The notes below the pieces were generated by a model. That model ran no database searches, was not told the DNA's origin, and saw only the letters and a list, made by a program, of their open reading frames with translations. A DNA stretch of 64,000 nt from Alviniconcha marisindica. Lineage: Eukaryota > Mollusca > Gastropoda > Provannidae. Positions within the stretch are counted from its first letter, which is position 1. Each line of letters begins with the position of its first letter. Shown piece after piece: positions 20,300 to 31,519 of this stretch. The stretch is taken from contig JABMCL010002130.1 of the NCBI GenBank assembly GCA_018857735.1, positions 1,152,501 to 1,216,500 of the forward strand. The letters are read 5' to 3'. The position numbers and the translations under genes are program-made.

Positions 20300-20525
20300 A
20301 AATAGGTGTGGTCTGCTGGGTTTTACTCCAGATCTAAAACAGGTGTGGTCTACTGGTTTTTACTCCCAGTCTAAAATAGGTGTGGTCTACCACGGTTTTT
20401 ACGCCCAATCTAAAACCAAATAGATGCGGTCTGCTGATGTTTACTCCCAGTCTAAGCTAGGTGTGGTCTACTGGTTTTTACTCAAAATCTAAAATAAATA
20501 TGGTCTACTGGTTTTTACTCCCAGC
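20300..20525 (+). repeat. Degenerate minisatellite of about 38-43 bp
   Basis: About six units with GGTGTGGTCTACTGGTTTTT and ACTCCCAGTCTAAAA, diverging along the array. Confidence 0.85.
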
Positions 20526-21894
20526 CATTTTTAACTAATAATGTGTAATGGTGTGGAGTGGTAGAAGGACAGGACACAGGATGCGGAGTCTGTCGAAATG
20601 GAGACCACAGCAGGCGGACGGCAGTAATCAGGCTTTATTTGCTCAGCAGCAGACAATTTTCGGCACACACAAAATCCTCACTCGCACGCATAGATAAGAG
20701 AACTGCGCGGGCCGCAAGGAACACACGCTATCGCTATAATGAAAATCGGCCCTCTGGACCACAAAATGGCTGACAGTTGTGTTTCCTTGGCCCGCACAAA
20801 TACAGTTTTCTCTACAATAACTAAACTAATTAAAACATGAAAAACTTCAAATAAAAGCTACAGTTACAATCTTTTAAACCGTATAAACCAAAAGTACACA
20901 CATGACTTATTTTATTTACAACAAGAGTGGGAAGCGTGGCTTGCACCTGTCTATAAGCAGATTCGTACAACTAAATCACAACTAACACAATGTACAAAAT
21001 ATAACTGTCAATAAAACTTACATCAGAATAAAGTGCACGCTCCCACGGTTAAAATGGTACATAACAGTTACAATACAACGCTCTGTAAGAGAAGCAAGAT
21101 ACACTCAAAGACTAGTACTAAAACAATCGGTGCGAACTTTCGCCTGGGGCGCGTTATCTTAGTCGCAGCAGCGCTGATAGTGATATCAAGTAGTCTGAAT
21201 ATAACTTAGCTTCTACAGTACATGCATGGATGTGATAACCGGGGCGGGATTATTGTAAAAACGTACAAAGAGCACTTGCTCACAAATGATTGGTAATTTA
21301 TTAGTTCTTTTGTTGTTGTTGTTGTTTTGTTTTGCTTTGCTTTGCTTTGTTTGTTTGTTTGTTTGTTGATGTTGTTGGTAAAGTTAGCCGGCAAATGAAA
21401 AGAAAATGCAACATCAAACCTTGACTAAAATAAATCTTAACTCTTAGAAAATCGTGTGTGCGTGTGTTTCCTCCGCCAAATCTGAGGTTAGTTCCTTTAA
21501 GGCTATGGTCCATTTTCGACCATGGCCACATGACTGCGTTATATACGATGGTTAGTAAGGAAAACCACAGACAGTGATGTCACCGTCGAGCGACTGTGTA
21601 ATCCATGCTTCAGACTGGCTTTATTCTCAACCGTAATGTATTAATTTGTTTAATAAATAGAGACTACACTTTTAACATGATGCGTGATTTTCTTCGCGTC
21701 ATCGGGGTTATTATCTCACGAATCGCGATGTTACAGCTTTGTACTTGCGTCCTAGCTGCCAAAGAGTATAAACGAATTTACCAATGCTGCGGTTTCTTCG
21801 TTAACGGTGTCTGCCAGTCAACAGCGACAGTTGCTGACAGTCGCCTTTCCGGCAGTCAGTGTGTGAACATGTGGCACAGCATGCTGCATGGCAT
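20526..21894. other. Unassigned AT-rich region
   Basis: No coding domain recognised. There is a (TTTG)/(TTGC) run at 21,310-21,365. An open frame at 21,605-21,904 (+) ends at the start of the next minisatellite and has no recognisable domain. Confidence 0.3.
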
Positions 21895-22498
21895 CTGCTG
21901 GTGACATGCTACATCATGTAGTGTTGGTGACATGCTACATCATATAGTGACATTGGTGACATGCTACATCATGTAGTGTTGGTGACATGCTACATCATGT
22001 AGTGTTGGTGACATGCTACATCATGTAGTGTTGGTGACATGCTACCTCATGCAGTCAAATGGCAGGCATCTGTTGGTGACATGCTACATCATGTAGTGTT
22101 GGTGACATGCTGCATCATGCAGTGTTGGTGACATGCTACATCATGTAGTGTTGGTGACATGCTACATCATGTAGTGTTGGTGACATGCTACATCAAGTGT
22201 TGGTGACATGCTGCATCATGTAGTGTTGGTGACACGCTACATTAAGTGTTGGTGACATGCTACATCATGTAGTGTTGGTGACATGCTACATCAAGTGTTG
22301 GTGACATGCTACATCAAGTAGTGTTGGTGACATGCTACATCCTGTAGTGTTGGTGACATGCTACATCAAGTGTTGGTGACATGCTACATCATGTAGTGTT
22401 GGTGACATGCTACATCAAGTGTTGGTGACATGCTACATCAAGTAGTGTTGGTGACATGCTACATCATGTAGTGTTGGTGACATGCTACATCATGCAGT
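21895..22498 (+). repeat. 26-bp hairpin-forming minisatellite, about 22 units
   Basis: Units are TTGGTGACATG plus CTACATCATGTAGTG. CTACAT-C-ATGTAG is a 6-bp inverted repeat with a 1-base centre. Some units are shortened to CTACATCAAG. Confidence 0.95.
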
Positions 22499-22619
22499 CA
22501 TATGGCGGCGTGGTGGAAAGTGGACCATGGCCTTAGCGGTAATAAAGAAGGCATTCACTGGTAAACATGAACCGCATTTAGATTTCAAGTTATTAGAGAA
22601 TGAGTCAGAGTGAGTGAGT

Positions 22620-22670
22620 GAGTGAGACAAGGGGGGGGTGGGGGGGGTGGGGGGGGGTGTATTATATGAG
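22620..22670 (+). repeat. G-rich tract (poly-G with T interruptions)
   Basis: GAGTGAGTGAG then runs of G7-G9 separated by T. Confidence 0.9.
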
Positions 22671-22784
22671 GTAACTGGAACATATGGATTTGTGCCATAC
22701 AAATACCATTTTGATTGATCGATTTGATTCTTGTATGTTAACGAACGTGAACCGCACAGGGCCACCTCAAGACGGACACACAGA

Positions 22785-23757
22785 GAGGGAGTGAATGGCG
22801 TGAAGAGGAGCAGAGGAAGTGAATGGCGTGAAGAGGAACAGAGGGAGTGAATGGCGTGAAGACAAGCAGAGGGAGTGAATGGCGTGAAGAGGGCAGAGGA
22901 AGCTGAATGAGCGTGAAGACAAGCAGAGGGAGTGAATGGCGTGAAGAGGAGCAGAGGGAGTGAATGGCGTGAAGAGGACAGAGAGTGAATGGCGTAAGAG
23001 GAGCAGAGGAAGTGAATGGCGTGAAGAGGAGCAGAGGAAGTGAATGGCGTGAAGAGGAGCAGAGGGAGTGAATGGCGTGAAGAGGAGCAGAGGGAGTGAA
23101 TGGCGTGAAGAGGAACAGAGGAAGTGAATGGCGTGAAGAGGAGCAGAGGAAGTGAATGGCGTGAAGAGGAGCAGAGGGAGTGAATGGCGTGAAGACAAGC
23201 AGAGGGAGTGAATGGCGTGAAGACAAGCAGAGGGAGTGAATGGCGTGAAGAGGAGCAGAGGAAGTGAATGGCGTGAAGACAAGCAGAGGGAGTGAATGGC
23301 GTGAAGACAAGCAGAGGGAGTGCATGGCGTGAAGAGGAGCAGAGGGAGTGAATGGCGTGAAGACAAGCAGAGGGAGTGAATGGCGTGAAGACAAGCAGAG
23401 GGAGTGAATGGCGTGAAGAGGAGCAGAGGGAGTGAATGGCGTGAAGAGGAGCAGAGGAAGTGAATGGCGTGAAGAGGAGCAGAGGAAGTGAATGGCGTGA
23501 AGAGGAGCAGAGGAAGTGAATGGCGTGAAGAGGAACAGAGGAAGTGAATGGCGTGAAGAGGAGCAGAGGAAGTGAATGGCGTGAAGAGGAGCAGAGGAAG
23601 TGAATGATGGCGTGAAGAGGAGCAGAGGAAGTGAATGGCGTGAAGACAAGCAGAGGAAGTGAATGGCGTGAAGACAAGCAGAGGGAGTGCATGGCGTGAA
23701 GACAAGCAGAGGGAGTGCATGGCGTGAAGAGGAACAGAGGGAGTGAATGGCGTGAAG
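22785..23757 (+). repeat. 27-bp minisatellite, about 36 units
   Basis: Units are GAATGGCGTGAAGAGGAGCA plus GAGGGAGT; GACAAG replaces GAGGAG in some units. The period is a multiple of three, so three overlapping minus-strand frames stay open for about 330-400 codons (Ser/Leu/His repeats). These are not accepted as genes. Confidence 0.97.
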
Positions 23758-23799
23758 AGAAGCACTATCCAAACAAGGTGTCACTTTAATACGGAAAAG

Positions 23800-24335
23800 T
23801 CCCATACAATGTACATTGGGAAACAAGCATATCCCCTCCTTACAATGTACACTGGGAAACAAGCGTATCCCCACCTTACAATTTACACTGGGAAACAAGC
23901 ATATCCCCACCTTACCATGTACACTGGGAAACAAACATATCCCACCTTACAATGTACACTGGGAAACAAGCGTATCCCCACCTTACAATTTACACTGGGA
24001 AACAAGCATATCCCCACCTTACCATGTACACTGGGAAACAAGCATATCCCACCTTACCATGTACACTGGGAAACAAGCATATCCCACCTTACCATGTACA
24101 CTGGGAAACTAGCATATCCCCACCTCACCATGTACACTGGGAAACTAGCATATCCCCACCTTACCATGTACACTGGGAAACTAGCATATCCCCACCTTAC
24201 CATGTACACTGGGAAACGAGCATACCCACCTTACCATGTACACTCGGAAACTAGCATATCCCCACCTTACCATGTACACTGGGAAACTAGCATATCCCCA
24301 CCTTACCATGTACACTGGGAAACAAGCATACCATG
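23800..24335 (+). repeat. 35-36-bp minisatellite, about 15 units
   Basis: Units are ATGTACACTGGGAAACAAGC plus ATATCCCCACCTTACC; ACTAGC replaces ACAAGC in later units. It begins about 40 bases after the preceding 27-bp array. Confidence 0.97.
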
Positions 24336-24384
24336 TGTGGTTCTCTTTCACAATCAGTCGGCTACCTTTGTCTCCGGACCTGCC

Positions 24385-24440
24385 ATTCCCCTCCCCCCTC
24401 CCCCCCCCCCCCCCCACCCACAGCCCCCCATCCCCCTTTT
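24385..24440 (+). repeat. Poly-C rich tract
   Basis: CCCCTCCCC and C17 runs. Between 24,440 and 25,300 the only repeats are (TTG)n at 24,796, a threefold ACTCTGACC(C/T)TCACTCCTGC at 24,855, (GCT)n at 25,090 and poly-G at 25,314. No gene recognised. Confidence 0.8.
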
Positions 24441-25599
24441 TGTTTTTTGGTGGTTGTTTTTTAAACCAAGCAACGTTAGGGTGATAGCAAGCTATGTCAG
24501 GTAAAACCATTGATTTGCGTGCTGGGAGCAATATTCTAATGTTTGTTCACTGAAAACGTTCCTCTCTGGGGAAGCCGCGATCAAAACCGTCCTCGGATTG
24601 CATGAAAGCGATGCCAAGGGCTTGTGGCGCCACTAAAATAATGAACCAACAAATATCCGTTTCCCGCAGAATTGAATTTGCCAGTGGAAAGGCAGGGACT
24701 GAGTGTCCGTAATAATCAGAGTCAGGATGCGAGGTCCATCCCGGTCGGAGGAACAAGTCACCGCCACTGCTACAGACAGTTCCATTTTCTTCTGTTGTTG
24801 TTGTTGTTGTTGTCTCACAAAATATTTATACATTGTTCAGGGTGAGGAACATCAATGTGCACTCTGACCCTCACTCCTGCACTCTGACCTTCACTCCTGC
24901 ACTCTGACCCCGCAGTCATCATCATCGTCGTCATCATAATAACAATGTTTACGTCGGACATGTCTGCTGTTTCCGAGCACAATTGCCACAGACGTATAAT
25001 GACGAACAGGCTTGGTTCAAAGCGATCAATTTAGAGCAGTTCCTTTATCGTTTGTTGGTTTGTTGTTATTTTTTGCTTGTTTTTGTTCTTGCTGCTGCTG
25101 CTGCTGCTGTTGCTGTTCTTGTTGTTTGGTGTCGTTGCATTCTTTTAGGAGTTCTGTTGGTCTGCTTTCGGTTTGGTTTTGTCTACACAGTCTGTTGTGC
25201 TGTCGAGAGGTTTTGCAGATGAAGTACAAAAGAACTGAATGCTCCGAGCTGCGGATGGACAGTCCGCCGAGTGTCAAGACACGCCCACTCCCCCGTCCGT
25301 CTATACTGGAGACTGGGGGGGGGGGGGGGGGGGCTGGTACAGTTTAGGACATTTCTGTGCTTCATGCAAAGACGTTAGACATTTCATATATGTCTTGTTC
25401 AAACAATTTTAGAGCACGAACTCATTGCACGGCACAGAAAGTAAACAACAAAAACATCGGTAAATGGAGGCTGCAATGATGCATGCACGAAGCAGTCAAT
25501 GGCATATTTGATTAGGACTTAGGTGATCTACAGAAGGTCTGTCGCATGCTTATTCACTGTAGACAGAAACGACATAATGAAGATCCAACTTTTTTTCTT

Positions 25600-25828
25600 T
25601 CTTTTTTTAAAAGTCATAATAACCAACTCCCAAGGAAATAAATAGTTTAATGAATGGATCTAAACACCCAAATCTAACATGTCACAGTAACCAACACACG
25701 AGGAAGATAAATCAGGCAACATAATGAAGAGAGCTGAGCACACAAAACCCGCCACGTCACAGTAATTAGAGACGCGGGAGATGATCAGGCTGTTTAATGA
25801 ATGGGTATAAAAACCAAAACAAATCTTT
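25600..25828 (+). repeat. 68-bp minisatellite, degenerate left part
   Basis: Three diverged units containing GTTTAATGAATGGATCTAAA, CACGTCACAGTAA and ACGAGGAAGATAAATCAGGC. The same family continues at 28,187 on the far side of the LINE. Confidence 0.85.
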
Positions 25829-26180
25829 GCTCTCAGGCACATTCCCAACTGTACGTAAACGTTCAGTCGTCAAACTTCTTTTGAAAAACAAACAAACCCA
25901 CCTTCACTTGACCCAAATGATCTTAGACCTGTTTCAAATCTGGCTTTCTTTTCTAAGTTGTTGGAGAAGGTTGTCATGTCGCAGTTACCTGACCATCTGA
26001 ACACAAACGCACTTTGGCCTAGATTTCAGTCAGCTTACCGTGCTCGTCACTCCACTGAAACTGCGGCACTTTGAGTCCTGAACGACCTTCTCACTGCCAG
26101 TGATGACAGTCAAGTGTCTCTTCTCACTCTCCTTGATCTTAGCGCTGCATTTGATCCATCGATCACAGCATTCTCCTCCA

Positions 26181-26335
26181 TAGGCTCGAGCATGCTTATG
26201 GCATACAGAAATCTGCTCCACAGGCTCGAGCATGCTTATGGCATACATAAATCTGCTCCACAGGCTCGAGCATGCTTATGGCATACAGAAATCTGCTCCA
26301 CAGGCTCGAACATGCATATGGCATACAGAAATCTG
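26181..26335 (+). repeat. 40-bp tandem repeat inside the LINE RT, four units
   Basis: Units are CAGGCTCGAGCATGCTTATG plus GCATACAGAAATCTGCTCCA, in the RT between regions A and B. 40 is not a multiple of three, so the array breaks the frame. Confidence 0.92.
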
Positions 26336-26358
26336 CCCTTTCGTTCTTTCGATCCTAT

Positions 26359-26682
26359 CTGACTGAAAGACAGCAAACGGTATCCATGTCTGGTTACAGT
26401 TAAAATCCCTCCACTCTGCGTTATAGTGTACCCCAAGGTTCAATTCTCGGTCCCGTACTATTTCGTCTGTACACACAACTACTCTCACAAATCACTGACA
26501 GACACTCAGTTTTCCCATATCTGACTGAAAGACAGCAAACGGTATCCATGTCTGGTTACAGTTAAAATCCCTCCACTCTGCGTTATAGTGTACCCCAAGG
26601 TTCAATTCTCGGTCCCGTACTATTTCGTCTGTACACACAACCACTCTCACAAATCACTGACAGACACTCAGTTTTCCCATAG
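26359..26682 (+). repeat. 162-bp tandem duplication of RT core, two copies
   Basis: Copies at 26,359-26,520 and 26,521-26,682 are almost identical. Each starts CTGACTGAAAGACAGCAAAC and includes SVPQGSILGPVLF. The 162-base period is 54 codons, so the duplication itself is in frame; a TAA in both copies (after the segment SMSGYS) is shared. Confidence 0.92.
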
Positions 26683-27522
26683 TGAATTTGCCGATGATAG
26701 CCAGCTGTACAATTCAGTGCCACATGAACATCTTCGCTCTCTGATTAGCAATATGCAGTCATGTGTAGCTGATGTGAAAGGCTGGATGAAGCAAAATAAA
26801 TTAACTGAACAATGGAAAAACTAAAGCACTGCTCATTGATCCTCAAAACTCGCCAAACCCTCCATTTTCACTCGTATTTGGTAAAATGAAATTGAATTCT
26901 CAAAGTCATCCCGGAATCTAGACGTGATTTTCTATAACAAGCTGTCCATGAAACAACAAGTTAGTAAAGTGTGTCAGTCTACCTACCTGGAGCTGCGTAG
27001 AATTAGCTCACTTAGACATGTCCTCACAGATGAGGCTACCAAAGCCCTTGTCACATCCCTGGTATTGTCACGTCTTAACTACTGTAACTCTCTTTTGTCA
27101 GGAATGCCCCAACAGCTCATCGAAAAACTACAAAAGGTTCAAAATTGTTCTGCCACAGTCCTTTTCAAGACCTCTAAACGCACTCATGCTTCACCACTCT
27201 TGACTAAGCTGCACTGGCTTCCAGTAGCTCAAAGATTTGAATATAAAGTCTCTTCCATGTGCTATGTGTTCTTTTAACTTTATGTATTCATTATTTTACG
27301 AGCCCGCCATGACCACAACAAAATCACCCCTTGTGGGATAATTAAAAGTTTTTAATTTTAAATTTGAATTTGAATATGAGAGCTCACCTGAGCCCTGTCA
27401 CCTGGAATAAACCCCCATACTCCGTACGCTATGCTGCAACAAAATCACTGTTCAAAACTCAACCCATACTATTCCTCTCAGCCCATGACCAAATTCCTAA
27501 ACGTTTTGTTTCGCTGCCAGTA

Positions 27523-27685
27523 ATACCCCCCCCCCCCCCCCCCCCGCCCCCGCCCCACTTTATCCCATTTTCTGGTGACCTGCCTGTATTTGATGCGTGC
27601 ATGTACACGTGCCTGTTTGCATGCGTGCATATGTGTGTGTGTGTGTGTGTGTGTGCCCCTCCGCGCGCGCGCGCGCGTGCGTTCG
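27523..27685 (+). repeat. Poly-C tract and GT/GC microsatellites inside the LINE 3' part
   Basis: C run of about 22 at 27,525, (GT)n at 27,631-27,655 and (GC)n at 27,662-27,678. Confidence 0.9.
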
Positions 27686-28000
27686 TGCGTGCGTCCATAC
27701 TAGGAAGTAAGTGGATGTAAAACTCGTTAAATTTTATTTTACGTTGTCAGCATGTTGTCATTAGTCTTGCTTTTGTACGAGCCTTGGGCTGTTACAATTT
27801 CGCATCTTCCGTGTTCCTATGATGGGCAGAAGGACCCTGGGGGAGAGATCCTTTCAATACAACGGACCTGTGATCTGGAACTATCTTCCTCTCTCTGACA
27901 AGCATTCGCCTTCTCTCTTAAGTCAAAACTGAAAACCAATCTCTTCTCTGCATACTGATCTGTAGTTTTACCAATCCACCACCAGTAATGCAAGTATTTG

Positions 28001-28002
<2 letters not shown>

Positions 28003-28060
<58 letters not shown>
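28003..28060 (+). repeat. (GT)n microsatellite in the LINE 3' tail
   Basis: About 28 GT units. The related minus-strand tail at 45,515-45,720 has CA repeats at the equivalent place, so the dinucleotide run belongs to the element. Confidence 0.92.
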
Positions 28061-28061
<1 letters not shown>

Positions 28062-28186
28062 GAAATGAGTGTATCCCTATGTCTTTGTAAGCGCTCTGGG
28101 CTCTTACGAGATGGGGCGCCATAAATAATCGATTATTATTATTATAGATTTGATAGGTAGGGCGCTTTTAAATTTCCATTATTATT

Positions 28187-28800
28187 ATTAAACCCGCCAC
28201 GTCATAATAACCAACTGAGGCGGGAGATAATCAGGTTGTGTAATGAATGGATCTAAAGACCCGAAACCCGCGACGTCACAGTGACCCACTCACGAGGAAG
28301 ACAAAACAGGCTGTTTAATGAATGGACCTGAACACCCACCACGTCACAGTGACCCACTCACGAGGAAGACAAAACAGGCTGTTTAATGAATGGACCTGAA
28401 CACCCACCACGTCACAGTGACCCACTACACGCAGTGATAAGACAAAACAGGCTGTTTAATGAATGGACCTGAACACCCACCACGTCACAGTGACCCACTC
28501 ACGAGGATGACAAAACAGGCTGTTTAATGAATGGACCTGAACACCCACCACGTCACAGTGACCCACTCACGAGGAATGACAAAACAGGCTGTTTAATGAA
28601 TGGACCTGAACACCCACCACGTCACAGTGACCCACTCACGAGGATGACAAAACAGGCTGTTTAATGAATGGACCTGAACACCCACCACGTCACAGTGACC
28701 CACTCACGAGGAAGACAAAACAGGCTGTTTAATGAATGGACCTGAACACCCACCACGTCACAGTGACCCACTCACGAGGAAGACAAAACAGGCTGTTTTA
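28187..28800 (+). repeat. 68-bp minisatellite, about 9 units
   Basis: Units contain CCACGTCACAGTGACCCACT, CACGAGGAAGACAAAACAGG and CTGTTTAATGAATGGACCTG. The central units are almost identical; those next to the LINE are diverged. Confidence 0.95.
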
Positions 28801-28879
28801 TCGAAAGTACCTAAAGATCCAAAACCCACCACGCCACATTCACCGCCTCGCACGGAAGACGAACCCATTGTTCTAAAAA

Positions 28880-29198
28880 AAGTGAAAAAGAAACAGAAAA
28901 AGAAAGAAAGAAAGAAAGAAAGATGGACAGCGCATTTCCGCAGGCCGATGACGCTGCAGTGCACGTTGTTCAATTTCTCGGATCCGTCTTTGCTTCTCCC
29001 GTTTCCCGTCCGAAACTCGATATGTGGTCTGTCCTGTCACTCTTATTCCGCAATCATTTGCTAGACCGGTCCAAGGGAGTTTTGTCAGAGCTTCACTCCT
29101 GAATATCTGTCCAAGGTGCTAACCCAGCAGGGGGAGCATCTGCACACACAGACTGCTAGCGGCTAAAAGCACGGGACACTAATTGTGTCGGTAATAGA
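28880..29198. other. A/G-rich tract and unassigned sequence
   Basis: (AAAG)n-like run at 28,880-28,922, then ordinary sequence without a recognised gene. Confidence 0.4.
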
Positions 29199-29825
29199 GA
29201 GGGTTAGTACACGGGTGGTAGTGGTGGTGGTGGTGGTAGTGGCGCAACCCCACATGTATGCCTACGCTTGTGCGCATGCCTCAAGCGTAACGGAGCCCAA
29301 GTCGCACAGATCGCCACCTAAACACCTGCCCCTTCACACAGAAGAGTCACTTGAGAAGGTTCATCCAGTGACAAACTTTACAAATCAGTCTTTAGCGGCA
29401 TCACTGGTCAAGTACTTGTTATGCTCGTAAAACTGACAACAAAGACGCACTCGGCGGCAGCTGGTTACTTCAGTCAGTTGCACCGCTACGGCCCACCATT
29501 TTGATTTCGGATGAACTCGATAGGGTTGCATCGTAAAGCTAAAACAGCAATAAAATCAACAAATGCAACCCACATTACAATCTCATACAAGCATACGATG
29601 CTAATCTACAAAGAAAAGTAAAAAGTTTAATGTTTACATAGCAAAATAAAGTCAAATGGTCCCTATGAATTTACTGTGGTAAAGATGCAGCAGTAGACGA
29701 AAAACTTGAGTCATGTGGTAAACAGTCTTCGTAACCTCTGACCTCGACCTCTGGTCCGCACACAAATCGCTGACGTCACGAGAGAAAATAGTTCCCTAAC
29801 CACTACCACCCGTGTACTAACCCTC
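29199..29825. mobile_element. Candidate MITE with 28-bp terminal inverted repeats
   Basis: The left end GAGGGTTAGTACACGGGTGG plus TAGTGGTG (29,199-29,226) matches the reverse complement of 29,798-29,825 at 27 of 28 positions. The 627-base element contains no transposase. AATAG occurs just outside both ends (29,193-29,197 and 29,829-29,833) and could be a 5-bp target-site duplication, with 1-3 extra bases between it and the repeats. The superfamily is not assigned. Confidence 0.65.
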
Positions 29826-30057
29826 ACGAATAGCTCCACCCTCCCGTTAGGTTGGAGGCATCTTCCTGTCTATCAATTCTTGGTTCAGAGGGCGCACCGA
29901 CCACCTGGGTTCTGCAACAGCACAAGCCAGGTGCAGCTTTGCAGTCAACACCAACGACACCGTCTCTGAGCATGACTGCAGTTGCCCCCAAATCAGATCT
30001 TTTTAATCACATGGATGGCAGTGTAATTGATGCAGTATCTGCTCTTCCTTTTCGCCT

Positions 30058-30059
<2 letters not shown>

Positions 30060-30104
<45 letters not shown>

Positions 30105-30170
30105 ACACACACACACACACAACACTGTAGCCTACACATCCACATCCACACACATATACTATACACACAC

Positions 30171-30240
<70 letters not shown>

Positions 30241-30255
30241 GAGAGAGAGAGAGAG
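30060..30255 (+). repeat. (CA)n / (TA)n / (GA)n compound microsatellite
   Basis: Two CA blocks separated by CACATCCACACACATATACT, then short TATA and GAGA runs. Confidence 0.95.
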
Positions 30256-30261
30256 GGTATA

Positions 30262-30350
30262 ACAAAGTCCAAGCATGTTTTTTAGTGGAAACGTTTTACT
30301 CCGAATTTTCGCCCTTGAGGGCTTCGTCAAGGCCCGGTTAGCTTGACTGA
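30262..30350 (-). repeat. Dispersed 3'-end-like motif (decayed)
   Basis: On the minus strand: CCTTGACGAAGCCCTCAAGG, then GCGAAAATTCGGAGTAAAAC, then AAACATGCTTGGAC. The arrangement parallels the dispersed repeat at 40,605-40,745 (minus strand CTTGAAAAAGGCGATT, CCCCGAAAATTTGC, ATAAATCAGCG). Confidence 0.35.
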
Positions 30351-30457
30351 TTCCTACAAAACATAATTAGATTATAAAATGCGTCATATTTTTATACGTC
30401 ACGCTCTCTTGCACACGACATACATTCCAGACGACTAGGGAACACACACACAAATCA

Positions 30458-30458
<1 letters not shown>

Positions 30459-30519
<61 letters not shown>

Positions 30520-30528
30520 CTCTCTCAC

Positions 30529-30561
<33 letters not shown>

Positions 30562-30564
30562 ACA

Positions 30565-30614
<50 letters not shown>

Positions 30615-30743
30615 TTTAAAACATCCCTCTCACCCCCCCCCCCCCCTTCTCTCTCTCCTCTCTCTCTCTGTGCTGTTGAGGCAGACCTAGAATGTATATA
30701 TATAATGCAGAATATATATATATATATACGCGCGCGCTGGCGT

Positions 30744-30772
<29 letters not shown>
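30459..30772 (+). repeat. Compound (CT)n, (CA)n, poly-C, (TA)n, (GC)n, (CA)n microsatellite block
   Basis: CT 30,459-30,526; CA 30,530-30,611; C run 30,633; CT 30,647-30,670; TATA 30,695-30,728; GC 30,729; CA 30,744-30,770. Confidence 0.95.
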
Positions 30773-30776
<4 letters not shown>

Positions 30777-30778
30777 GG

Positions 30779-30850
30779 AGTGACCGCCAAAGAGGGTGTG
30801 GTCTGCAGGGTGGAGTTACTGAGTCGTGATTAAAGCGCTGATACCCGAGC
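30779..30850 (-). pseudogene. Decayed copy of the 3' edge of the LPSY-protein exon
   Basis: On the minus strand, ACTCAGTAACTCCACCCTGC, AGACCACACCCTCTTTGGCG and GTCACTCCTTTCTTT align with the end of the exon at 31,520 (TCAGTAACCCCGCCCTGCAG, ACACACTCTTCACCG, GTAAGTCCTTTCTTG) over about 55 bases. The donor GTAAGT is GTCACT here. It lies downstream of the exon in gene orientation, inside the next intron, and suggests a small duplication that is now non-functional. Confidence 0.5.
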
Positions 30851-30914
30851 CGTTTTGGCCCTAAGGCTAAGGAGAACAGTCCGAACCTGATTTCTAACGG
30901 ATCCACTGCTTCCG

Positions 30915-30995
30915 CCAGCCAGTCAGCGCCAGCCAGTCAGCGCCAGTCAGCGCCAGCCAGTCAGCGCCAGCCAGCGCCAGGTCAGCGCCAGCCGT
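30915..30995 (+). repeat. Short repeat CAGCGCCAGCCAGT
   Basis: About six imperfect units of 10-14 bases. Confidence 0.85.
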
Positions 30996-31059
30996 TTGGA
31001 CTGACGTGCAGGACATCCCTTAGGTGCCCCGCGGGTAGGGGCGAAGTTGAATACGTCCA

Positions 31060-31380
31060 CCTTCCGCTTGCTTTAACCCGTCACTTCCCTGTGGCAGCCA
31101 CCACGTTTAACCGTCACTTTCGTGTGGCAGCCAGCACGTTTAACCCGTCACTTTCGTGTGGCAGCCAGCACGTTTAACCCGTCACTTTCGTGTGGCAGCC
31201 AGCACGTTTAACCCGTCACTTTCGTGTGGCAGCCAGCACGTTTAACTCGTCACTTTCGTGTGGCAGCCAGCACGTTTAACCCGTCACTTTCGTGTGGCAG
31301 CCAGCACGTTTAACCCGTCACTTTCGTGTGGCAGCCAGCACGTTTAACTCGTCACTTTCGTTTGGCAGCCAGCACGTTTA
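31060..31380 (+). repeat. 34-bp minisatellite, about 9 units
   Basis: Units contain GTGTGGCAGCCAGCACGTTT and AACCCGTCACTTTC. It lies in the intron following the LPSY-protein exon. Confidence 0.95.
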
Positions 31381-31519
31381 AGACGGACGGGTTGGACCGC
31401 AAGAGGTTCGAATGGTCCTCATTAACCATACGGCCAAAACTGCCTGTGTACCGGCACCTTTAATGATTCGTGGTAAGCGTTGGCGGAGTAGAAAAGAAAG
31501 AAAGCAAGAAAGGACTTAC

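Larger units (their letters stand above)
25835..28165 (+). mobile_element. 5'-truncated LINE with reverse transcriptase and 3' tail, inserted in the 68-bp array
   Basis: Reading across frame breaks: the RT start (LRPVSNLAFFSKLLEKVV), the FQSAYRARHSTET segment, SLLTLLDLSAAFD (catalytic region A), SVPQGSILGPVLF (about 26,425 and again 26,587), and EFADDSQLYNS with the FADD centre (about 26,690). LSRLNYCNSLLSG, KLHWLPVAQR and then SFQYNGPVIWNYLPLSDKHS follow near the C-terminus (27,850). The 3' end carries a (GT)n tract and GCGCCATAAATAATCGATTA plus TTATTATTA. The RT sequence resembles CR1/Jockey-type elements. About 80 bases (27,280-27,365) ending AATTTTAAATTTGAATTTGA look like a nested tail of another element. 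Confidence 0.88.

Noticed and set aside
22490..23934. Minus-strand frames of 332-400 codons rich in HSLPL/SSRH
   Set aside because: A 27-bp satellite without stop codons keeps three overlapping frames open at once, as expected from a period divisible by three.
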